Below, in pieces: positions 1 to 7,654 of a DNA stretch of 22,221 nucleotides. Each line of letters begins with the position of its first letter. Position 1 is the stretch's first letter. Source of the stretch: Balneolaceae bacterium (GTDB lineage: Bacteria; Bacteroidota; Rhodothermia; Balneolales; Balneolaceae); assembly GCA_007123785.1 (NCBI GenBank), contig SLGL01000108.1, forward strand, positions 1 to 22,221. Reading direction: 5' to 3'. Position numbers and translations under genes: made by a program. The notes under the pieces were generated by a model. The model saw only the letters and a list, made by a program, of their open reading frames with translations, did no database searches and was not told the DNA's origin.

Positions 1-1472
1 GTTTCGTCAAAATGAATGCTTTCATCGAATTGATAGCGTTCACCGGTCCGGTCGCTGTGATTCGCTCGAAAATTAGCTGAAAATGTCCGCCCCCTGGTTT
101 CAAAGCGGTGCCGGTATAGAAGAAATCCGGACATATCATACGCCGTCTGATCTGAACTGTTCTCACGCAGAATCTCGTTCATAAGCAGTCGGTTGTGATC
201 CAGGGTAAAGCCATCTACCGTTCGAAAACTGCTGTTGCTCTGTGCACTGATCCGGGGTGCAAAAATAAAGGAGCGCCTGTCATCAATAGTGTGTTCCATC
301 CGCATATCAAACCGGTGGTTGTAGTTGTCACTGGTGTTGCGGGCAACTTCATCATAGCGCTGGTCGGCAGTAAATCCGGACAGATACAGCCGTTCCCGGT
401 TCAGGTCGTGGGTATTATCGGCCATATTAAAAAAGTAGCTGGCGTTTACTCTCCATGAATCATTCCATCGGTCGTTATAATTCACTCCCGCAGAGTTCAC
501 CGCACTGATACCGCTTTGATTTCCAACTCTGAAATTCCGCTCGGGACGGTTCCATCTGCCTCCACCCGATCCGGCCGCTTCCGAAATACCGAGAAGATCC
601 TCACTCGAAAAGTTTTGCTGATTCACATTGTTACTCATTCCCACAAACGAGAGACGCTGCGAGCCGTTGAAATAGTTGTAGTTTCCGCCAGCCATATACC
701 GTGTCTGTGAACCGTAACCAGAATTGGCCCGGCCAAACTGACCATTGTTCATCCCGTCCTTTGTCACAATATTGATGGTTCGGCGTGTATCGCCATCGCG
801 GAATCCGGTGAATTGCGCTTGGTCACTTTCACGGTCATATACTTCAATTTGCTCCACTATTTCAGCGGGAAGATTTCGAAGTGTGAGAGCGGCATCTTCG
901 CCGAAAAACTCTTCACCATCTACAAGTACACTCATCACCTCCTCACCCTGTGCCACGATATTGCCATCCTCAATCATAAAACCGGGCATGCGCGTAACCA
1001 AATCCTGTACATTTGCATCGCGGTTGGTCTGGTACCCTCCTGCATGAAACGCGGTAGTATCTCCCCGAACTTCCACCCGCGGGCGGCGGGCGATCACTTC
1101 AAGACCCTCCAAAAAGAGATCTGCGGAAGCAAGTTCAAATTCAAGGCCGCTTACATTTCCATCCTCAATCTGAACAACCTTGCTGATATCTGAAAAGCCA
1201 AGAAAAGAAATACGCAAATAATAATCACCGGATGGAATGTTGATAATTCTGAATTCCCCGTTTTCAGCCGTACTTGTTCCCCCAATTGAGATACTATCCG
1301 GTAGTTCAAAAATCATTACGTTAGCTCCCTGAAGAGTTTCCCTGGATTCCTCTTCAACAGAATAGACTGTTCCAGAAACCGAGTAGTTTTGGGCAAAGAG
1401 TTTTTCGGCCTCAATCATTAGCGAGAAAAACAAAAGTACGGTCAGCAGGCTTAATATTTTTCCTAAATGCAT
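1..1472 (-). CDS. TonB-dependent outer-membrane receptor with carboxypeptidase-regulatory-like N-domain (partial, C-terminus outside window)
   Basis: The frame is open without a stop from an ATG at 1472 to the left edge, giving about 490 residues; the rest of the barrel lies outside. The start gives a typical signal peptide (MHLGKILSLLTVLLFFSL..., cleavage probably near FAQ, residues 26-28). Residues about 30-115 look like a carboxypeptidase-regulatory-like beta-sandwich, and about 130-240 like a TonB plug, including VDGEEFFGED (184-193) and a VYDRESDQ stretch typical of Bacteroidota outer-membrane beta-barrel proteins. The remainder alternates in barrel style (many Asn, Arg, Tyr). No SusD-like partner is visible next to it, so this is probably a stand-alone TonB receptor rather than a SusC. 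The substrate cannot be told from the sequence. Confidence 0.88.
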   Translation of the reverse strand, partial: MHLGKILSLLTVLLFFSLMIEAEKLFAQNYSVSGTVYSVEEESRETLQGANVMIFELPDSISIGGTSTAENGEFRIINIPSGDYYLRISFLGFSDISKVVQIEDGNVSGLEFELASADLFLEGLEVIARRPRVEVRGDTTAFHAGGYQTNRDANVQDLVTRMPGFMIEDGNIVAQGEEVMSVLVDGEEFFGEDAALTLRNLPAEIVEQIEVYDRESDQAQFTGFRDGDTRRTINIVTKDGMNNGQFGRANSGYGSQTRYMAGGNYNYFNGSQRLSFVGMSNNVNQQNFSSEDLLGISEAAGSGGGRWNRPERNFRVGNQSGISAVNSAGVNYNDRWNDSWRVNASYFFNMADNTHDLNRERLYLSGFTADQRYDEVARNTSDNYNHRFDMRMEHTIDDRRSFIFAPRISAQSNSSFRTVDGFTLDHNRLLMNEILRENSSDQTAYDMSGFLLYRHRFETRGRTFSANFRANHSDRTGERYQFDESIHFDE

Positions 1473-1568
1473 TTTTTCGAAAAAAGGGTGAGAAAATTCC
1501 GGTACTTATACAATTAGCAGGTAAGACGTATCGAACTCACTATCGTTTGAGAGTATTTTACTAATAAT

Positions 1569-1597
1569 CAAAAATAGTTATCGTAATAGATTGCAAA
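1569..1597 (-). promoter_or_regulatory. Candidate Bacteroidota-type promoter for the TonB receptor
   Basis: On the minus strand TATTTTTG (1576 to 1569) fits the TAnnTTTG -7 box. A TTTTG lies 17 bases upstream of it (1594-1598), in the place of the -33 TTG element. The start codon is about 97 bases downstream. This is a match to a short consensus in AT-rich DNA, so it is tentative. The -33 element lies just beside the end of repeat copy 1. Confidence 0.35.
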
Positions 1598-1600
1598 ACC

Positions 1601-1753
1601 TTTCGGGACCCACCCTAAATCCCTCCCTGTCACGCAAAAAAAACGTGACAAGGAGGGACTTTTTTTTAGAAGCAACCATACTGCAAAAGAGTCACCCCTT
1701 CCTTGTCACGGCTGCAGTCTGGCCGGGACAGGGAACGGGCCTGGGGATGGGTC
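1601..1753. repeat. Palindromic repeat copy 1 (MITE/REP-like)
   Basis: This 153-bp block is almost identical to 2196-2346; the differences are a handful of substitutions and a changed A/T run length. It has short imperfect terminal inverted repeats: GACCCACCC at 1607-1615 against GGGATGGGTC at 1744-1753. It contains two hairpins. The first has 15-nt arms at 1620-1634 and 1644-1658 and is followed by a T run (1660-1667). The second has 18-nt arms with a few mismatches at 1695-1712 and 1722-1739. TGTCACG occurs in the left arm of both. No flanking target-site duplication was found. Confidence 0.85.
1620..1667 (+). terminator. Terminator-like hairpin inside repeat copy 1
   Basis: The arms TCCCTCC-C-TGTCACG (1620-1634) and CGTGACA-A-GGAGGGA (1644-1658) pair over 14 of 15 positions and are followed by eight T residues on the plus strand. 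The shape is that of an intrinsic terminator. It is part of a repeated element, and no plus-strand gene reads into it, so its role may be structural. The equivalent hairpin is present in copy 2. Confidence 0.5.
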
Positions 1754-1776
1754 CGAAACGCACGGGAGAAATCTAT

Positions 1777-2134
1777 TTACTCCAGAATACCTAAAATCAT
1801 TTTCTTCACAGCATCCATTTCTGCCAGCTGTTCAATGGAAATACGAAGAGTTTTCAAATCAAATTCCTGTAATATCAAATCCCGTTGGTAATCATAATAT
1901 TTTTGATATTCATGAATCCTGCCGTCTAATTCGATAACCAGTTTTTTTTCAGAACAGTAAAAATCAGCTATAAAGAAATATCTTTTTTTATAGGTTTGAT
2001 TGTAGATAAACGGTTATTGACGCAAAAAACGGTATCCGCCCAGACGCCGTTTTCTGAGCACTTCCCAGAGAAGCCTCTCACTCACCGTAGGATTCTTCCG
2101 AAGCTCCCTTGCCAGTTCGGTGACAGTTTTTCAT
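1777..2134 (-). pseudogene. Broken DUF559 endonuclease-like gene
   Basis: Reading the minus strand from about 2124 gives VTELARELRKNPTVSERLLW, then GGYRFLRQ, then an in-frame TAA (2016-2014). After it the same frame continues with FFIADFYCSEKKLVIELDG, HEYQKYYDYQRD and LKTLRIS to a final stop at 1777-1779. This is the DUF559 (PF04480, restriction-endonuclease-like fold) pattern, with the usual helical N-part and a D/E-rich core ending in IELDG. Family members usually have Tyr or His after RQ, so TAA is one base from a Tyr codon. The start is also damaged: the only nearby ATG (2134-2132) is one base out of frame across a five-A run, and the gene's own frame meets TGA at 2133-2131. Intact length would be about 118 residues, near the family norm. 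The gene sits between two copies of a palindromic repeat, which suggests arrival or maintenance with a mobile element. Confidence 0.75.
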
Positions 2135-2195
2135 CTCTTGTGCATTGGTTATGTGTTACTTTCTTTGGTCTCTTTTGACAAAAATAATCTTTCAT

Positions 2196-2346
2196 TTTCG
2201 GGACCCACCCTAAATCCCTCCCTGTCACGCAAAAAAACGTGACAAGGAGGGACTTTTTTTAGAAACAACCATATCGCAAAAGAGTCACCCCTTCCTTGTC
2301 ACGGCTGCAGTCTGGCCGGGACAGGGAAGGGGCCGGGGGATGGGTC
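2196..2346. repeat. Palindromic repeat copy 2 (MITE/REP-like)
   Basis: This is a direct repeat of 1601-1753 with the same terminal inverted repeats (2202-2210 and 2337-2346) and the same two hairpins. Here the second hairpin pairs slightly better than in copy 1, because GAAGGGG replaces GAACGGG. Its right end lies 22 bases from the stop codon of the HEAT/DUF1080 gene, so its outer hairpin could also serve as that gene's 3' end. Confidence 0.85.
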
Positions 2347-2368
2347 TTCTATGAACCTTTCAGATACT

Positions 2369-4033
2369 TCACCGCCGTTCTTCAATTTCCATTTCCTGAA
2401 TATCTTTTATCCTGATGTTGCGGAAATCAACACGGTTGCTGTGGTTTTGCAGGCCGATGTAGCCAGAACGGCGTTTCAGGCCGGGATGCCCGTCGGCTTT
2501 CTCCATGTGATTGATCAGGCTGGTACTCAGAATCATCTCCCCGTTCACCGTCACCTGGATCAGTGGGCCATCTGCACGTATTTTCATCGACTGCCACTCC
2601 CCGGCCGGTTTGGTTACTCTTTTGGATGGTGCTTTCACATCATAAATGCTGCCAGTGTATTGCCACGGCTGCAATTCAGCATAGCGCTCGGCGTAATCAT
2701 CCAGAATCTGAACTTCAAACCCCTGGTAGGCCGGATTACCTTCCTCCGGAGCGCGTATAAATACACCACTGTTTCCTCCTTCCGGCACCCGGTACTCCAG
2801 CTCAATTACAAAATCATCGTACTCCTGTTCAGTTGCCAGCCAACCGCTTCCAACACCATCAGTAAACAGAATTCCATCTTCCACTCCCCAGGAATCGGAA
2901 TGATCACCCATCACCTTCCATCCATTCAGATTCTCTCCGTTAAAAATTTCGATAAAGTCAGGCTCAAATTGATCAGAAGAAAATCCATCGATATCTTCAT
3001 AGGCATCGGAGCTGCCGGAACCAGAACCAGCTCCCGGGGATTCAGTTAGCTCCCGGGCAGTGCGTGCCAGCTCAGGTGCAGAGCCTTCAGCAATTTGCGC
3101 CAGCTCATCAGCCATAGCCTGTCCGTGGATTGCATAACGCAACTCCAGGGCCTGACTTTGAAGGTGAGACGGCTGATCAGTACCTGAGAAATACACGGCA
3201 ATTGATTCTGCCTCTTCATCATAACCGCGTGCAGCCAGCTGTCGCCCGTAGCGCAAGTAGAAACTCTTTAGTTCACTTTGACGGAATCCTTCCTGTCTGC
3301 CAATAGCCTGCTCAAACAGTTCAGCATGGCCGGGCTGACCAATTTCTGCAAGGGCAAATAGAGAGATCCTTGCCAGTGACCAGGAATCGGAGTCTGCAAA
3401 TTCCTCAATATGGTCGGCCGCCTGTTCATCTCCAAGTTCTCCCAGAGCTTTGATCACCGCAATCTGGCGAGATCCGGAAGCATCTGTGAGTGCACCACGA
3501 ATAGCCTCTGCCGCCTGCTCAGATTCCAGTGAAAACAGCGTTCGCAGTGCCGGGTTATAGAGTGACTGATCCCACAGATAGTTTTGCACAACCGGTACTG
3601 AGGCGTCCCCCCCGATAAGCGAGAGCTGTTCCATCAAAAAGACAGTCACATCTACCGGCCGGTCACGCCGAAGTTCATCCAGCAAAGCCGATTCCACCCA
3701 TTCGCGCTGCTGCTCTGCCCCGGGGCGGGCAACGTAATTAATCAAACTGCTGAGGGCATAGCGGGGCTTAAGGTCACTGCCAATAGCGGGATCCTTCAGC
3801 ATACCGCTCAATACCTCAACAGCGGGACTTCCGATGTCCAGGAGCTGCTCGTTGATCCAGTGCTCTTCGTCCTGGCTGCTTGCGGGCATATTTACGATCA
3901 GCCTTGTAATCTGCTCTTGTACATTTTCAGTGGTTTGGGAGGCTGCCGGTGCTGCAAAAGGAATCCGGATCAGCAGAAAGCCGATCACCAGTGCAGACAG
4001 TAATATTGTTAATAGTCGTTGATTCATGAACAT
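2369..4033 (-). CDS. Exported HEAT-repeat-like protein with C-terminal DUF1080 (3-keto-disaccharide hydrolase-like) domain
   Basis: The product is 554 aa. A hydrophobic N-terminus (residues about 6-30, MNQRLLTILLSALVIGF) looks like a Sec signal or anchor. Residues about 35-330 are helical repeats of HEAT type (for example IAVIKALGELGDEQAADHIE at 191-210 and ARISLFALAEIGQ at 221-233). A Gly/Ser/Pro-rich linker covers about 331-358. A DUF1080/PF06439 domain follows at about 359-546, with EIFNGENLNGW, GNSGVFIRAPEEGNP, FEVQILDD, GSIYDVKAP, GEWQSMKI and VNGEMI. Characterised PF06439 members cleave 3-keto glycosides; the activity here is inferred. It starts 29 bases after the Gfo/Idh/MocA gene and is probably co-transcribed with it. 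An ATG six bases downstream (4027) is an equally possible start. Confidence 0.85.
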   Translation of the reverse strand: MFMNQRLLTILLSALVIGFLLIRIPFAAPAASQTTENVQEQITRLIVNMPASSQDEEHWINEQLLDIGSPAVEVLSGMLKDPAIGSDLKPRYALSSLINYVARPGAEQQREWVESALLDELRRDRPVDVTVFLMEQLSLIGGDASVPVVQNYLWDQSLYNPALRTLFSLESEQAAEAIRGALTDASGSRQIAVIKALGELGDEQAADHIEEFADSDSWSLARISLFALAEIGQPGHAELFEQAIGRQEGFRQSELKSFYLRYGRQLAARGYDEEAESIAVYFSGTDQPSHLQSQALELRYAIHGQAMADELAQIAEGSAPELARTARELTESPGAGSGSGSSDAYEDIDGFSSDQFEPDFIEIFNGENLNGWKVMGDHSDSWGVEDGILFTDGVGSGWLATEQEYDDFVIELEYRVPEGGNSGVFIRAPEEGNPAYQGFEVQILDDYAERYAELQPWQYTGSIYDVKAPSKRVTKPAGEWQSMKIRADGPLIQVTVNGEMILSTSLINHMEKADGHPGLKRRSGYIGLQNHSNRVDFRNIRIKDIQEMEIEERR

Positions 4034-4062
4034 AATGTATATACTACCAGTTTGATTGATGG

Positions 4063-5316
4063 TCAGATTTGCCAGGGTGAACGCATAGGCTGGTGAATCA
4101 TCCGGTTAGCGGCTTCATCACCCACAAACCTTTGCGTGTCGGGGTCAAATTCAAGTGAACGGCCCAGTCGCACAGCAATGATTCCCAGATTAACGATATT
4201 GCACGAACGATGGCCGTTTTGTTCGTTCAGTGCAAAAGTTTTGCGCTCTTTCACAGCCTCACTGAAATCGGTAAGTTGCGGTGCAGGGTCTGGCAGTGAG
4301 TCGGCCAGCTCCCGGATGTCGGGAATATCGGAGCGAAACCCGCGGTAGAGCTTCCCGTTGGGGCCTTCGATAAAGGCTGCCTCTTTGTCGCGGTTTTCTC
4401 CATCCAAAACAATCTTGCAGCCATCTTTATAGGTGAGTTCCACACGACGCCAGCTCGAAGCTGCATCGTGGTGCTGCTGCGGAGCATCTACCTCAATATA
4501 AACGGGGTTGGTATCATCTTTGTCCAGAAGATACTGAACCGGATCGATGTAGTGCTGACCCATATCGCCAAGGCCGCCGCCGTCATAATCCCAGTAGCCC
4601 CGAAAGGTACTGTGAACCCGGTGGGGATGATAGGGCTTGTAGGGCGCCGGGCCCAGCCACATGTTATAATCGAGCGATTCAGGTACCCATTGCGGGGTAA
4701 GATCGGTACGTCCGCGCCAGTCAAATTTCCAGTCGAAACCAGTGGTATCGCTCAGGGTAATTTTCAATGGCCACCCAAATACATCGTTCTCCACCAGCTT
4801 TTTGATAGGCTCAACCGGTGTACCCATCCCGTAAAAATTGCTCTGAAACCGAAACCAGGTGTTCAACCGCAGCATCCGTCCATTTCTGCGGACCGCCTCA
4901 ACAACCTTCTGTCCTTCTCCGATTGTACGGCTCAGCGGCTTCTCGCACCAGATGTCTTTGCCGGCATTGGCTGCATCCACGGCCATAACTCCGTGCCAGT
5001 GCGGTGGAGTCACAATATGGACGATATCCACATCATCCTGCTCGAGTACCTCACGGTAATCGTGGTAGCCTCTTACACCGTTGTCCACCATTTCCAGGGC
5101 ACGGTTCAGATGATTGCGGTCCACATCACAGACCGCTACCAGGCGAGAACCCGGATAGTTTAAGTGTCCTCGACCCATTCCGCCTACTCCAATCACGGCC
5201 TTTGTCAGTTCATCACTTGGTGCCTTGTACCCTACTCCGCCTAACACATGACGGGGAACAATACTGAATGCACCGCCTACAAGCAGCGATTTTTTTAGAA
5301 AGTCTTTTCGATTCAT
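4063..5316 (-). CDS. Gfo/Idh/MocA family oxidoreductase, probably exported
   Basis: The product is 417 aa. The N-terminus MNRKDFLKKSLLVGGAFSIV resembles a Tat leader in which the twin arginine is Arg-Lys, so export is likely but not certain. The NAD(P)-binding Rossmann part shows GVGGMGRGH (43-51), AVCDVD (61-66), TPPHWH (103-108) and the family EKPL motif (125-128). The C-terminal part has the GLGDMGQHYIDP stretch carrying the family His. Members oxidise or reduce sugar hydroxyls with a nicotinamide cofactor, and some make 3-keto sugars. It is followed after 29 bases by the HEAT/DUF1080 gene, an oxidise-then-cleave pairing. This enzyme is a different subfamily from the two paralogues at 10454-13199. 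Confidence 0.9.
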   Translation of the reverse strand: MNRKDFLKKSLLVGGAFSIVPRHVLGGVGYKAPSDELTKAVIGVGGMGRGHLNYPGSRLVAVCDVDRNHLNRALEMVDNGVRGYHDYREVLEQDDVDIVHIVTPPHWHGVMAVDAANAGKDIWCEKPLSRTIGEGQKVVEAVRRNGRMLRLNTWFRFQSNFYGMGTPVEPIKKLVENDVFGWPLKITLSDTTGFDWKFDWRGRTDLTPQWVPESLDYNMWLGPAPYKPYHPHRVHSTFRGYWDYDGGGLGDMGQHYIDPVQYLLDKDDTNPVYIEVDAPQQHHDAASSWRRVELTYKDGCKIVLDGENRDKEAAFIEGPNGKLYRGFRSDIPDIRELADSLPDPAPQLTDFSEAVKERKTFALNEQNGHRSCNIVNLGIIAVRLGRSLEFDPDTQRFVGDEAANRMIHQPMRSPWQI

Positions 5317-5632
5317 ACCTGGTCAATCATTTTTTTGCCGGATTTTTCTCAAATAAGCCAGCATAATTTTAAATTCAAACAGCAATAATCAAAAAAACAA
5401 AACAGGACTATTGCCGAAACAGCAATTAAAAGAAAGAAATCGGGAATTCAAAAGATAATGAAGTCTTTTTGAAAGAATTTTGTTTTAAACAGTTATCTCA
5501 AAAAAAATACCAACAAGAGTTCCCGCAGACCCTATTACTAGTAAATAATGCATGTATAAATATGAAAAGAAGTGGTATGATCTGAAATTTTTAAACAAGA
5601 TTAACCAACCAACGATCTGAAGTAAAAATTTT

Positions 5633-5666
5633 AAAAAAAAATCCCGGACGTTGTCAACATCCGGGA
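5633..5666 (-). terminator. Rho-independent terminator, minus strand
   Basis: The arms TCCCGGA (5642-5648) and TCCGGGA (5660-5666) pair, extended inward by GTT/AAC across a mismatch. On the minus strand they are followed by nine U residues (A run at 5633-5641). It would end a transcript coming from the right, but the nearest gene on that side ends more than 1 kb away and has its own hairpin. It may end an unannotated transcript or be left from a lost gene. Confidence 0.7.
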
Positions 5667-5897
5667 CCTCTGATCTTTGAGCAGATCATTATCTCATATG
5701 TATTCCAGCTACGGAAGTATTTTTAAAATTTCGTTTATCAAGAATTTAATTCTGCAGAATTTATTCATGATATGTTGGCTTGAAATAAACATCCTGAGAC
5801 AGCACTCTAATGGACGTCAGCCAATAGTGAATTTATTCAAAGAAAGACATTATTGCAATAATTAATTTTTCGATTTCTTTCTTTTATATGAATCAGA

Positions 5898-5916
5898 ATA
5901 AAAGAAACCGGTTAAG
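5898..5916. promoter_or_regulatory. Possible LacI-type operator (AAACCGGTT palindrome)
   Basis: GAAACCGGTTAAG (5904-5916) contains the perfect palindrome AACCGGTT with a central CG step, as in LacI-family operators. It overlaps the right arm of a 10-bp inverted repeat. The same AAACCGGTT core occurs 70 bases upstream of the susC-like gene (18237-18246); I found no other copy in the window by eye. It lies about 590 bases upstream of the Gfo/Idh/MocA start at 5316, which is far for a simple operator. Confidence 0.3.
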
Positions 5917-6157
5917 TGCAATAATATTCTTTCCTTTGATATCTTTTTTTAATCTTTTCATAACAGATTAGCCAGCCAAATATAAAGGATGTGCGGTCTT
6001 GCAGGTAAAACTGTGTGTCACCGATCTCTACTTCCGCAAAATTGAGAAGTAGTTGCTTCGAATGTAAATTTGATTGACAAGGTATGGCGACATTGACACT
6101 TCATCATGACTGATCTGATTTCAGTTAAAGGCAGCCCCAAAGTGGACTAAATCAACA

Positions 6158-6335
6158 ACACAGGGCATCGTCCTGTGTGCAGCCAGCGCGGGTTAATAAG
6201 TCAATCCTGAATGGGCGAAGGCCTGCTCATCGTCCCGGTGAGGCTTACGCCCTTTAAGGGCTGATGTAAGTTTGGATCTCTTCGATCATAGGGCGATGCC
6301 CTATGTTAATGCTGTCGCCCTTTCAGGGCTTTTTT
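6158..6335. repeat. Cluster of short REP-like palindromes
   Basis: Four short inverted repeats lie within 180 bases: ACACAGG with CCTGTGT (6158-6178), GCCCTT/AAGGGC (6249-6261), CATAGGGC/GCCCTATG (6287-6305) and GCCCT/AGGGC followed by six T (6317-6335). The shared GGGC/GCCC core suggests degenerate copies of a repetitive extragenic palindrome. The last has the form of a weak plus-strand terminator. Confidence 0.5.
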
Positions 6336-6607
6336 GGATCACTCATTAACCATTCGTGCTTTATTATTCCAATAATGAACCATACTTATTTTGCAGCATC
6401 TACTCATGATCGTTTAAGAGCAATTGAGACCGATTTGCTAACTTTTGCGGAAGTTGAGCTATGATCGAATATCGATACGCCTCTAAAGCACTCGAATTGC
6501 ATATCATTCGACTTAGTGATTTAGAATATATATGATATTCGCAACATAGGGATTGAAACTCCATAAGCCGGAGTTCGAAAACGTGACACCCGAACACGTA
6601 AAATCAC

Positions 6608-6653
6608 AAACTGTCAGGTTTTACGGGGTAAATTTGTAAAACCTGACAAGTTT
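6608..6653 (-). terminator. Hairpin terminator after the PIG-L pair
   Basis: AAACTGTCAGGTTTTAC (6608-6624) pairs with GTAAAACCTGACAAGTTT (6636-6653) with one bulged base. It lies 37 bases beyond the stop of the second PIG-L gene, and the U-rich arm would fall at the 3' end of a minus-strand transcript. It belongs to the same CCTGTCAGG family as 9546-9560 and 19902-19934. It probably marks the end of the main locus transcript. Confidence 0.6.
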
Positions 6654-6690
6654 AGCCGCTTAATAATGAAAGGACCGATAAAAACCGGTA

Positions 6691-7602
6691 TCAGTCAAAA
6701 GTGGGAAATAACCTTTTGAGATCCTCAACAGAAACCTGTCGGCCGAACTCAGATAGCTGAAATGCTTCAGCGTATTCGATACTTCGCCCTTTTTCTTCAC
6801 CGTAGAGTTCAATCAAATTGTCACGGTAACGGTCTGCAATTGAGATATTTCGCTGCATAAGGTTATCAATCCGCATACGCATTCTGGTGGCTTCATCTTC
6901 GGGCACCTCTTCGGCACGTCCCCAGGTCCATGAATCTTTATCGGAAAATTGAGAAGGCATCTCCTCCAGAGCAGCTCGTTTCAGGTCTTTTGTCTCGTCA
7001 ATTGAAACCACAATATCAGGTACAAAAGGCAGGGGACGCTCGAAACGGTCATCATAGTATAGTACAACCGGGCTTCTTGGAAGCGGAGGGGTATCAGGTG
7101 TGAAAAATTTTGCTTCTACAAGAATAATTGCATCATCCACGAGTACACCACTGTAGCGGTGATCGGCGTGGTAATCGTAACGGCGATGCACCATTACAAT
7201 ATCGGCTTGCCAGTTACGGATCTCCCTGGCTACTTCCCTGCGGTTTTCAAGAGTCGGCATCAGTTCTCCGTCGTGAATATCAAACACACGTGTTGAAATT
7301 CCAAGAATTTCTGCAGCGGCTTCAACTTCCTGCATCCGGCGGATAGCAAGTTCACCGCCCGACATTCCGAAGTGGCCAATATCACCATTCGTTAGTGAAA
7401 CACACCGGAAAGCGTGTCCCTGTTGAGCCCATAAAGCCGCAACACCGCCTGCGCGGATTTCACAATCATCGGGGTGTGCTCCGAAAGCAATAATTCGAAG
7501 TTTATCGTCATCTCCGTCTTGTGCCACGGCAACTCCGGGCATTAACATGGTACATGCAAACAAGAAAGCCGAGAAAACGGCAACAGTTGTTTTCATATTC
7601 AT
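6691..7602 (-). CDS. Exported PIG-L (LmbE-like) family deacetylase, paralogue 1
   Basis: The product is 303 aa. A Sec signal peptide covers residues about 1-28 (MNMKTTVAVFSAFLFACTML, cleavage near AVA-Q). The mature part opens with the PIG-L metal site GAHPDDCE (41-48). The second zinc motif is YDYHADHRYSG, with His145 and His148. Members are metal-dependent hydrolases that remove acyl groups from amino sugars such as N-acetylglucosamine; the true substrate is unknown. It lies 52 bases downstream of a close paralogue. The two share a nearly invariant core (about residues 107-195), while the N- and C-terminal parts differ more; DNA differences in the core are mostly at third positions, so the protein is under constraint. 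A hairpin follows the stop. A start at 7596 (Met3) is also possible. Confidence 0.88.
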   Translation of the reverse strand: MNMKTTVAVFSAFLFACTMLMPGVAVAQDGDDDKLRIIAFGAHPDDCEIRAGGVAALWAQQGHAFRCVSLTNGDIGHFGMSGGELAIRRMQEVEAAAEILGISTRVFDIHDGELMPTLENRREVAREIRNWQADIVMVHRRYDYHADHRYSGVLVDDAIILVEAKFFTPDTPPLPRSPVVLYYDDRFERPLPFVPDIVVSIDETKDLKRAALEEMPSQFSDKDSWTWGRAEEVPEDEATRMRMRIDNLMQRNISIADRYRDNLIELYGEEKGRSIEYAEAFQLSEFGRQVSVEDLKRLFPTFD

Positions 7603-7654
7603 AACTTATGGTATTTAGGTTAAGCGTTATCGTTTTTTTATTGATCGTTCTGTT

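Larger units (their letters stand above)
5317..6690. other. Long gene-poor region with palindromes and an orphan terminator
   Basis: I see no convincing gene here; the short open frames at 5677-5865 (+) and 6400-6597 (-) have no recognisable features. The first 650 bases are very AT-rich. Contents: a perfect 10-bp palindrome TTACTAGTAA (5535-5544), a strong minus-strand terminator (5633-5666), a 10-bp inverted repeat (5878-5887 with 5898-5907) running into an AAACCGGTT palindrome, a cluster of short GC-rich palindromes (6158-6335) and a CCTGTCAGG-type hairpin (6608-6653). The promoter of the Gfo/Idh/MocA gene starting at 5316 must lie in this region, but I could not place it. Confidence 0.6.

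Noticed and set aside
1601..2346. Whole repeat-gene-repeat block as an insertion sequence with target-site duplication
   Set aside because: The bases just outside the two repeats do not match, so no duplication supports a single insertion event.
2351..3049. Plus-strand 232-residue open frame
   Set aside because: It is the antisense shadow of the HEAT/DUF1080 gene, which has clear domain motifs.
5677..5865. Plus-strand 62-residue open frame
   Set aside because: It starts inside the flank of a terminator, is AT-rich, and shows no domain, leader or ribosome site.
6550..6560. GATTGAAAC, the typical 3' end of many CRISPR repeats
   Set aside because: It occurs once, with no repeat-spacer pattern around it.
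6400..6597. Minus-strand 65-residue open frame
   Set aside because: No recognisable sequence features, and it lies among palindromic intergenic DNA; probably chance.
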